Shown here: one piece after another, positions 20,821 to 29,228 of the stretch | Layout: each line of letters starts with the position of its first letter | How positions within the stretch are numbered: position 1 is the first letter of the stretch | Assembly: GCA_029204225.1 (NCBI GenBank) | Contig: CM055110.1 | Span: forward strand, 510,077 to 574,076 | Direction of reading: 5' to 3' | Length of the DNA stretch: 64,000 nt | Source of the DNA: Diphasiastrum complanatum | Lineage: Eukaryota > Streptophyta > Lycopodiopsida > Lycopodiales > Lycopodiaceae | Notes under the pieces: model-generated | Told to the model about the DNA's origin: nothing | What the model saw: only the letters and a program-made list of their open reading frames with translations | Database searches by the model: none | Made by a program: the position numbers and the translations under genes

Positions 20821-20886
<66 letters not shown>
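20639..20886 (+). repeat. LINE A 3' UTR and (TTTC)n(TC)n tail
   Basis: The 3' UTR ends ATTAATAAAATC, with AATAAA at 20794-20799. Five TTTC units follow, then an interrupted and finally pure TC run to 20886. LINE B and LINE C end at the same point with AATAAA and TTTC repeats, so the tail belongs to the family and is not a chance neighbour. There is no poly(A). Confidence 0.88.
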
Positions 20887-20890
<4 letters not shown>

Positions 20891-20892
20891 AC

Positions 20893-21018
20893 CAGTACTA
20901 CAATAGTGGGCTTCATTGTTCATCAAGTTTCCAAACTGATTTAGCATGTGTGAATTTGGAGTTGAGGCAAGTAGCTCTTGAGTCTTGTTTAAAATGCCTT
21001 CAAAACCCAACGCAGGAT
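20893..21018 (-). CDS. O-acetylserine(thiol)lyase / beta-cyanoalanine synthase-like, exon c
   Basis: The 126-bp exon encodes DPALGFEGILNKTQELLAS, then TPNSHMLNQFGNLMN and EAHYCSTG, the segment between the two PLP-contacting loops. It has an AG acceptor at 21019-21020 and a GTGAGT donor from 20892 downward. Phases match both neighbours. The intron that begins here continues after GTGAGT as GAGAGA, because LINE A's TC tail lies immediately downstream on the opposite strand. Confidence 0.88.
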
Positions 21019-21227
21019 CTGCCCAAGCAAAAAAGAAGTCATTCAAGGAGCTCAAAACACGTACAAACAACAGATTCAGCAAGAGAAACTTATGCACATT
21101 GACCCATGAACCGAGTCTCCCATCTTTCATCTCTTTGATGGAACCCAAGTCGTAAGTATAAAAGATTCAATAGAAAGTTTGCAAGGATTCGGTGTGCTAA
21201 TAGAAACAAAAACAACAGGAAACTTAC

Positions 21228-21430
21228 CTGTAAGATGCAAGTCAGCCCCAAGAGCTCGCAATATCATACGACGCTCCAAAGAATAAGTTGCTGGCATGAC
21301 TATAGCCACCTTATAACCCCTGTGTATTCCAACCAATGCAAGAGCTATTCCAGTATTCCCGCTTGTAGGTTCTATAAGAGTCGATGCTTCAGGTGTTATC
21401 AATCCTTTCGACTCCGCATCCAATAGCATC
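21228..21430 (-). CDS. O-acetylserine(thiol)lyase / beta-cyanoalanine synthase-like, exon b (substrate loop)
   Basis: The 203-bp exon encodes [14 protein letters not shown], then [16 protein letters not shown] and [25 protein letters not shown] is the substrate-binding loop of the family. It is bounded by CAG at 21431-21433 and GTAAG from 21227 downward, with introns of 616 bp upstream and 209 bp downstream. Wording such as FQP, YSLERR and STPNS resembles the cyanoalanine-synthase branch slightly more than cytosolic cysteine synthases, but that choice is inference. Confidence 0.9.
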
Positions 21431-22046
21431 CTGAGAAGTTGGTTGAAATCCTTCTACTTGATGAAAAATGGCAGAAAAAACAAACTGAAAGCTGGTTGAG
21501 GCTAAAAATAGAACGATGTCATGATCAAAATGCTAGATTTTTACCCATAACCATTTTATGCATATAATTCTGAAAAATCTCAAGAAATTAGCAAGGTCAT
21601 TGCATAATACAAAGCCAAATAAATATGCTAATAGAAAAGAAAAGAAGGCCGGCAAGTAGTATCCTAAAAAGCCAATTTTAGCCAGCAAAAGTTACACAAA
21701 GAATGAGCCAGCAATATTGATAAATTGTAGAAAAAAAAGTTGATGGCACGTGTCGAAAGAGTTTCATGCCCAGTAAATAAGGTAAACTACCGGTTCCATC
21801 CAATCTCCTTCAGAAGACTGGAGGAAACATGTTACGGCAATCAAGATGTCTCAAAAAAGGTACATGCCCCAGTAACATTGATGTTTAAGTTGACTAACAT
21901 TAAATAAGAACACGAACATCAAGATGACTCAGAACAGGTAGATGCCCTTCTAACATCGATGTTTGAGCCTACTAACATAAATGCTTGAGTTCACAAAATA
22001 ATTGAAGAACAAGAACATTTGAAAAGATTCAAGTACAATAATATAC

Positions 22047-22174
22047 CTTAAAGCGATTCGATCTTTGACAGAAAAGCCAGGCTGAAAATATTCCAACTTG
22101 CCCACCACTCTTGCCAACACATTCTCAGTCTTTGTGATACTTTTAATTTCAACAAGAGGTGTCCAGCCAATAAG
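22047..22174 (-). CDS. O-acetylserine(thiol)lyase / beta-cyanoalanine synthase-like, exon a (PLP lysine)
   Basis: The 128-bp exon encodes LIGWTPLVEIKSI, then ARVVGKLEYFQPGFSVKDRI. The lysine of SVKDR is the residue that forms the Schiff base with pyridoxal phosphate. It is preceded by TTGCAG and followed by GTATAT. Joined to exons b, c and d it gives about 205 codons with no stop and consistent phases, so the gene is either active or recently lost. Oddities are Trp where Asn is nearly invariant in IGNTPL, and PGFSVKDR in place of the usual P-C/T-S-S. The 5' exon carrying the start codon and any transit peptide was not identified. Confidence 0.88.
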
Positions 22175-22678
22175 CTGCAAATATACCACATGAGAAAAGT
22201 TTGTAAGATTTTAACGAATGCCATGAATACACCCTTTAGCAGAGAATTACACATTAGCTTCACAAGGAGTAAAACCGTGTCAAAAAACCAAACAGCAATG
22301 AACAAACAAAGTCATTTAAATGAGCATTGGCTTGAACATTTGATCCATTGGTCCCACTTGGGCTTCGTGGCCATGTATCTAGCTCGTCTAACATCTGCTT
22401 TTGGTCAACCCTTCAAAGTATGCTTGCCTCAATTCTGCTTTATACAGCAGCATAACCAGACTTAAGAGTGTATGATCAGACGGAGGAGACGTAAGCAACT
22501 GAAAAGATTTTCATTCACCAAGAACATGGTGGAGCATCTGCTTAAAGATGGTTTTATGTAAGAATTGAGCAGGGTGGTAGACTTGCAAAGCCCTTGGCAC
22601 CACACTGGCAAGGATTATGATAAAGGGCAATAGTCTTCATTGATGCTCCAGCCACTTTAAGATTATCTGTTGTAAATG
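22175..22678. other. Upstream flank of the cysteine-synthase-like exon, nothing recognised
   Basis: Probably intron or promoter-side sequence of the minus-strand gene. I found no exon with the family's N-terminal motifs. Confidence 0.4.
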
Positions 22679-23231
22679 CATAGAATCAATGAACCGTCCA
22701 CGGTTTACCACGGTTCTGAGAACCGTACAGTGTATGGTTCACACAAAATTTTGCCTGGAACCGTGGTGAACCGTACAGTTAATTGATTAATCAATTAATT
22801 AATTTTCTTGTTGTTTCCCACCCCCAAAAATAGCCCGAAATATGCCAAAAAAAATCTGTGACATCTGCGAATTCTGTGAAACCTGGTTCAATCTGTGAAA
22901 TCATTTGTGAAATCAGAGGACCATTTGTGAAATCTGTGAAATCTGGTTCGATCTGTGAAATCAGATCCAAAAATCTGTGAAATCTGGCTCAATCTGTGAA
23001 ATCATTTGTGAAATCAGAGGACCATTTGTGAAATCTGTGTGAAATCTGTGAAATTTATGAAATGAGGACCAAAAATGACTTGGGATGGGTTTTGGGGTGA
23101 AATTGGGAAAAAAATAAATATTTAATTAATTAATTAATGAACTACAGGAACCGTACCACGGTTCATGAACCGTGGTACGGTTCCCACCACGGTTCCCAGG
23201 ACCCACGGTTCTGAAAACCGTGAGTTCTATG
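22679..23231. mobile_element. hAT-type MITE with 8-bp duplication and internal minisatellite
   Basis: The ends are CATAGAA and TTCTATG, flanked by the identical octamer TGTAAATG at 22671-22678 and 23232-23239. Both subterminal regions are dense in GAACCGT/ACGGTTC repeats that can fold on themselves. The centre (about 22850-23060) is a minisatellite built on TCTGTGAAATC. There is no coding capacity. The duplication has the same TGTAAA core as that of the MITE at 3728-4244. Confidence 0.85.
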
Positions 23232-23239
23232 TGTAAATG

Positions 23240-25680
23240 TTACAAGTAGTATAGTTACATATAAAATCCCCATACTTCCTGATTGCATAACTTGTTTATT
23301 TATCTAGTGATTTGTTTTGTTGACAAATGTCAAGTGATTGATGAGGCCAAACTTGAAGCTGGGCACATCAACATGATCCTCCAGCAAACCAGCCAAAAAT
23401 AAATTCGATTGTAAGATTGCTAATTGGTCTCCTGAAAACAGCAAATAAAAGCATCAATGTAGCAATTCAGGGCATGATATTTAGATTCCCAAGCCCGATG
23501 GATATCCAGCTTATTCAACTCCAATTCTAAACTATACTCTAAAAGTATGTCCGATGAAAACAAAGAAAGACCCAATGTTCCTCGGATATATCATCAAAAC
23601 AAAAAGCTGCTGATGGCAGGGTTTTCACTGATTGAGGTGCAATGGACGACCAACATGGCTTCACTCCACAATGTTAACAAGCACTCAGCAACTCCAGAGA
23701 CCTTTGAGTCAGAGGAGTATGTTGATCAGATGATGAGGTAGAGGTTGAGGGCAACGATGATGACAAGGATGCTGCAGAGGAGACTCCAAGCAGAGCTAGG
23801 AGACTACAATAGTTATTATTGAGTGTAGATAGTAGATATTAGATGCTGGAGTACTCAGTAGCGACATGATACATCACTGAGTAGTGAGCTATACACTTTG
23901 TATCTACTATTTTCGCTAGTGAGCAATGAGCACTTGCCAATGAGCATGAGACTTGAGTTATGACATCACAAGCTTGAATGTATTAAGGTTGTTGATATTG
24001 CATTCATCTTTTCATTGTTTGTGATGTGCACTGTGTGGGCATGTTACATGCAACATTGTGTAGTTAATTGTTGCTGGTATGATAGTGATCTATCACCAAA
24101 AAATAGATGTTTATGATTTATGCATAATTACTCATGATTCATTATTCATGAATGTTGGACGTTGGAACTTGTTAATATCACACACAATCTAGACATTGTA
24201 TAACAGTGAACTCCTTGTTTGAAGTATTAACTTCGAACTTTCAATAGGTTAGTTGGTAGTCATTGAGTCCTGACTCGCTACCAAGTGCCATCTAGTCACA
24301 AGTGACTAGGTCAATCACAAGTCATGACAAAATCACAAACGTATAAGTTATAACATGATAATTGATTGGAATCAATGAATATCAATATTTGAACATATTA
24401 GAATATACACCCTGAACTCTGAATTTGCACTTTTTATTTTCCAAGTTGTGAACTAGCTGGCAAATATAAATTTTTATGGCTTTGACAAACAAGAGTTTTT
24501 TACTTTTCCTTGGAAGGGCTTGACAGAAGCGTCCATGTCAAACTCTGGCAGGATCACCATTGATGTTGAATACACACCTGCTAGTAGATCTAGATCAAAC
24601 ATCTTGCGAGATGCTCAATGCCAATGGCATTCTACTTTATATGCACACACTAGCAACTAATTAACAATTCGCTAACTAGCCCATTAAACTGTCTACACAG
24701 CCGTATGAGTCCTTTAAGCTCATTTTTTATGCTTAACATGGAATTTTTAACTAGTGCATACTCTTTGTTATTGCTCATAATTCCCAACACATGCCAAGGA
24801 ACGCCTCCGATGAGCCCTCACAAGCTGAGCTTTAGGAAATTGTGTTTTTAGTTAGTGACCTGCTACAGCAGCTCACCAACTAAAAAAACAATTTGAAAGC
24901 CTCACTAGTTGTAGCAAGGCTTTCTCCTTTCACCCATAAGTAAACTCAACACTTAGTAAAAACAACTTGAAAACCTCATAAGTTGGAACACGGCGAGGCT
25001 TTTCCCTTTCTCCCATAGCAGACTCAACAGCTAAAATTTCATGAATATATCATGAATGAAAATTGACCTCTCATGTGCTCACAGATGGGTGCATACCCCC
25101 TAATTCTCATGGGCGATGACCACCTCATAAGGGTATCGTATGGAGCAGCTTTCATGATAAAATATGCTTTTGCCTTGATCGAACCTGTATAATAAGTGTA
25201 CGCCTATCATGCAAATCCTCAAGTGAGTCACTGATTGCCAACTCGTGAAACTCTATTGGGCCATTGGTTGGGCCAAATTTCTGCCAATGACTAATCACCA
25301 TGTAGCAAACTTCAAAAGGTCATTAATGGAGGGCCTATACAGTAGATGTACACTCTCCCGTGCATATTTTTAAGCCAATGACTAATATTCCGTATGGCAA
25401 AAATTCACTGGGCCTATCCCAAAGCTCTCATGCATGCAAGAATGTGCCTTCAAGCAAGAATGTGCCTTTAAGCTCCATCCCTGTAGCCATGTGCCTGCTG
25501 GAACTTCAAAATTAAAGCTGATATAGAGTTTGTTCCTGCTATAAATATATTAACCAGTGCTCACACAAAAAAATTACTCATTATAAAATGCCTACTGGTT
25601 GAAAAGAATCTGTAGGTTTTTGAAACGGTAAACCTATGTATAATAGTTGCACAGAAATGTGTTTCTGGCATAGAAACGTA
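23240..25680. other. Long AT-rich stretch without a recognised gene
   Basis: No domain, LTR or terminal repeat was recognised. Near 23720-23810 the plus strand encodes an acidic stretch ending EETPSRARRL that could be the tail of a lost coding region. Near 25620-25680 there are GAAACG/GTTTCT motifs like those of the MITE at 3728-4244. Confidence 0.45.
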
Positions 25681-25689
25681 TTAGGGGCA

Positions 25690-26898
25690 GCTACAGGCTC
25701 AGAGGTAGGGCTCACAAGCAGGCAGGTAGGGCCTACTACAGGTGCAGGGCCTAGTACATCACGGGCAGGGCATGGTACGGGTGCAAGTCCTAGTACAGCA
25801 CGTTCTGGCCCCTAGGAATGGTTTGGGTGCAGTGCATGGTCCAGGTGAGGCCACTCCAGTTCCATGTAGGGCCTAGATCAGAGCCATGCGAGCATCAGAT
25901 GAGGATGTTGGATCAATGCAGCGGGTCCTTCTCGTCCCTCCTCTTCTTCGGCAGCAGATGCACCACACGCTTCGACAGGTCCTGCTAGAGAGAGTGACAC
26001 ACCTCCAGGACGATCATACACACCCACAGATCACCCATCCATTCGGCGTGCTAGACCACGAGCGCCATATGTACAGTAGAGAGGGGTTAGGCCCAGACAA
26101 CAGACTCCTGATCAATGCAGGTGGTAGAGAGAGCAGCAGGCTCGGTGCACTCGACTTGGGTCAGTTGTTTTACGAGTGCGGCATTCCTTTTGCTGCTACT
26201 GACACTTGGGTGTTCAGGGAGCTCTGCACGCAGATTGCAGCAGTGGATACTACATGGAGGCCTCCCAGGTGAGAGGCACTGTGAGGCAGGATGCTTTGTC
26301 AGGAGGAGGAGACCATCACGCAGGAGCTGAGTTCTATTCACTCAACATGGCAAACGTAAGTACTTTGTCTCTTGAAACTCTTTGCTTTGGTTCCATTTTG
26401 CCAGTAGTGCACTTTTTGCATGTGGCTAATGGGTGTTTTGTGGCAGGTATGGATGCACATATTGAGTGATGGATGGACCGACATTCGTCGGCGATCCGTC
26501 ATCAATATCTTGGTTTCTTGCCCGCTTGGCACAGTCTTCCTGCATGGCGTGGATGCCACTCGAGGTGGCAGAGCCATCACAGCCGACTTCATATGGGAGG
26601 CTGTTACAGATGTTATTGCGGACATCGGGGTGGAGCACGTGGTTCAGGTTGTCACGGACAACGCCAGTAAAGGACGCATTGCGGCGGATGGTTTCTAGCG
26701 AGGCCTTCGGGGACTTTAGAGGTATCAGCGCAGAAGCGACATTTTTCCAGGCCAGCGTGTTTGGGGATGAGTTCTGGACACATGCAAAGGAGCTTGTGGG
26801 GCTCCTTCGACCCATTTTGTTTGTGCTGCGCCTGGTAGACTGTGAGGGGTGCACTCTCGGTCTCATTTACGAGTTCATTGACGGCATCGGCAAGCAAC
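25690..26898 (+). pseudogene. hAT transposase remnant with intron and internal deletion
   Basis: A low-complexity Gly/Ser/Pro linker region (25690-25990) is followed by LGQLFYECGIPFAATDTWVF, the start of the DUF659-type region. The exon ends at a GTAAGT near 26355 and resumes after GTGGCAG at about 26445 with WMHILSDGWTDIRRRSVIN and HVVQVVTDNAS. There the frame breaks and jumps to VKDALRRMVSS and FFQASVFGDEFWTHAKELVG. Compared with the copies at 1556-3350 and 8936-9232, the WTPCAAH segment between these motifs is missing. Its 3' side ends abruptly in LINE D. Confidence 0.8.
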
Positions 26899-27913
26899 AC
26901 ATCGTGGGTCCTCATAGGCTACGAGAGAGCGTAGAGTGGTAGGCATGTCTCGAAATAGGCAATGATATCGCCCTCTGATCTCGTAGTATACAGGGCACCG
27001 AAAGATAAAGTGCTCCTCAGACTCCACCTCACCTAGAGAGCATAACTGGCAGATCCGCTCCTCTCTAGGAATGCCATGGAACCTCCCAGTCTCAATGGCT
27101 AGCTGATGAGAAGACACCCTAAGCTGTCCCAGTGTGAATCTGAGGCAATGTGATAGTCCCGAATACAAGTAGTGTGGCATGACCGGGGTCCCTGATGCAT
27201 CCCCCAGGAAATGGGTCTTGTAGAAAGCTGGCTTAACTCCTAACTGGTTATGCCAAGTCCGCTCTAGATATGCGCGATAGAGGAATTGTCTGATATACTG
27301 ATGGGTGCTTGAGGGAAGCTCTGTGATGGAGATACCATATGACTCAAGTAGGAGGTGAGATGCCTGAGAGAACCATGATAACCTGTAACCCTAATCATGA
27401 AGATGTTGTGAGGAGGATAGTGCAGCCTATATGTATCGTCCGTCGATCTCTGGTAGCGCCTGTATCCTCTGGATATAGGTAATGAGTTGAAGAGTTGCCT
27501 CGATCTGTATAGGTGGAACTACAAACTCGGCCAGGAGAATCTCATGTGGAACAGAAGGCTTCGCTCAAATCAACCGAGCTAGCATAGTGGTTTGTAGCCT
27601 TGAAAGACTGTCCCAGTGTGAAGAGGGGAGACCTGTACACCATGCCTCTGCTGCATATAAAGTTGTGGGGGTGACAATGGTATCAAAGAGGTGACACTTA
27701 CTGCGAACATCCTGGATGGACTTTCGGAAACAAAATCACTCTAGCTGAACAAGGGAGGCATGTCCCTTCCCTAGTCGGGTGGTGGCGGCTTGTCTCATGC
27801 TAAAAGTAGGACCTGAGAAAATATGTGTAGAAAGGGACCACCTCTAGAACATGTCCACTCAAAGTAAGCTCATGTCGCTGCATGAATGCTCACGAAGTGT
27901 TGAAGACCATAAC
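26899..27913 (-). mobile_element. LINE D, 3' part (interrupted by gypsy copy 2)
   Basis: The minus strand carries the C-terminal zinc region of a LINE ORF2 (RICQLCSLGEVESEEHFIFRC, YEIRGRYHCLF) at 26900-27180 and the preceding connection domain with stops. The sequence at the gypsy edge encodes VMVFNTS, which follows KTKV in LINE A. It lacks the 3' UTR and TTTC tail seen in LINEs A-C: the element ends inside the coding region, against a hAT fragment, which is unusual for a LINE. It is more diverged from LINE A than B and C are. Confidence 0.85.
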
Positions 27914-28271
27914 TGTAATAGATCCTAACACCACAGTAGGGCAAACACTAATTGATCCACCCAACCTTGCCTACTCCCTGATATAGAGTAAGCCCCTCCT
28001 AGCCCAGTGTGAGGACTGGTAGCATGCTACTGCCAAGTGTCGGCCACGTGGCACTGACGTGGCCGACTACACGTCGGGACCCAACTGGGGGCCCTATCCT
28101 GCTGACAGGGTCCCTAGGCTGTGTTAGGCCCGCCATGGCTATGGACCGTGCTGGGGCACACTACTCACACTGTCTTGCCCTGTTGGTCATGTACGCTGGA
28201 CACGACCCTGACTGTGGTATCTGACCTATCTGTGTTCTCTAGGGTTCGGCACTGGTTACGAGCTCGTAACA
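27914..28271 (-). repeat. Gypsy copy 2, 3' LTR
   Basis: 358 bp, TGTAATAG to CTCGTAACA on the plus strand. The only difference seen from the other LTR is A for G within GACTRCACG. The purine tract is at 28272-28284. Confidence 0.97.
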
Positions 28272-28282
28272 CTCCCTCCCCC

Positions 28283-29209
28283 TTAAGAACCGTCTTGGTC
28301 CTCTAAGACAAAGTCTGGAAAAATCTTGCGAAGGACGCTGCCTCTTTCCCAAGTGGCATTCTCAACAGGCTGATCATTCCACTTAACCAGATATTCTCGG
28401 TATAGAGTATGACGAGTCTGCGTCTCTCTACTATCAAGAATTTCCTCTGGTTCATGTGGAGGTTGTTGAGGATCCAATGGGAGAACTAGAACACTGTCCC
28501 CTACCAGATTATCTGATCTGGTTAAGGCTTTTCGTAACTGACTTACATGAAAAACTGGAAAAACCTTACTGCTGTGTGGGAGTTCTAGTTCATAGGTGAC
28601 CTCGCCTAGTCTCCTACTGATGGTAAAGGGACCACAATACCTTGGAGACAACTTAGCACACACTCCTGATTTGAGGGTTTTAGAGTCAACTGGGACTCTC
28701 AAGTAGACTTTCTCACCAGTGGAGAACTGCACATCCCGTCTGTGTGGATCTGCATAATGCCTGGCTCGATCTTGGGATTGTCTAATGCTACGCTTAGCAT
28801 GTTCTATCATCTGGTTTAGGTCTTCTAAAAAGTTTCTGGCTGCTTCAACTTTTTCTTGTTTAAACCCTACAGCTGTGGGTGAGCGTGGCTGAAAACCGTA
28901 CATCAGCATAAATGGGCTGTATCCCGTAGCTGAATGTTTGGTACTGTTGTAAGCAAACTCTAATATTGAGAGATACTCCTCCCAATTAGTCTGCCTCTTG
29001 CTGACGTATGCACGAAGCATATCCTCCAGCACTTGATTTACCCTTTCTGTTTGACCGTCCGTCTGTGGATGGTCAGTGGTACTCATATTAAGTTTAGTAT
29101 GGAGATGATGGAATACTGCCTTCCAAAAATTTCCAGTAAACTTACTGTCCCGGTCGCTGACTATGCCGGAAGGTAGACCATACAATTTAAATAGCCCGTC
29201 TACAAACAA
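28283..29209 (-). CDS. Gypsy copy 2: integrase core and chromodomain (frameshifted 3' part of pol)
   Basis: A 308-residue frame. It has the integrase core (LYGLPSGIVSDRDSKFTGNF, DHPQTDGQTERVNQ), a GPY/F-like module (KLSPRYCGPFTISRRLG) and a C-terminal chromodomain with YLVKWNDQPVENATWE. Chromodomains of this type direct chromovirus integration toward particular histone marks, often heterochromatin. It belongs to the same protein as the frame at 29229-33056, from which it is separated by a 14-bp deletion near 29236 that both other copies lack. Confidence 0.92.
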   Translation of the reverse strand: MFVDGLFKLYGLPSGIVSDRDSKFTGNFWKAVFHHLHTKLNMSTTDHPQTDGQTERVNQVLEDMLRAYVSKRQTNWEEYLSILEFAYNSTKHSATGYSPFMLMYGFQPRSPTAVGFKQEKVEAARNFLEDLNQMIEHAKRSIRQSQDRARHYADPHRRDVQFSTGEKVYLRVPVDSKTLKSGVCAKLSPRYCGPFTISRRLGEVTYELELPHSSKVFPVFHVSQLRKALTRSDNLVGDSVLVLPLDPQQPPHEPEEILDSRETQTRHTLYREYLVKWNDQPVENATWERGSVLRKIFPDFVLEDQDGS

Positions 29210-29228
29210 CCTCGCTAACTCTGGAGCT

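Larger units (their letters stand above)
16010..20886 (+). mobile_element. LINE A: near full-length non-LTR retrotransposon, 5' truncated
   Basis: Two-ORF LINE with APE-type endonuclease, reverse transcriptase and a C-terminal CCHC-type region. It ends in AATAAAATC followed by (TTTC)n and (TC)n. The 5' edge is a short TC run at about 16011-16024 that passes directly into the proline-rich ORF1 repeats. The start codon of ORF1 (present in LINE B) is missing, so the element is 5' truncated. It sits antisense in the 13.4-kb intron of the cysteine-synthase-like gene, and its tail ends 6 bp from the splice donor. Closely related copies are LINE B (37021 onward, minus), LINE C (46270 onward, minus) and, more distantly, LINE D. 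Confidence 0.92.

Noticed and set aside
20722-20944. Open frames of pure Ser-Leu or Glu-Arg repeats on both strands
   Set aside because: They are translations of the TC/GA microsatellite and not genes. The same applies at 885-1214, 45837-46173 and 53634-54150.
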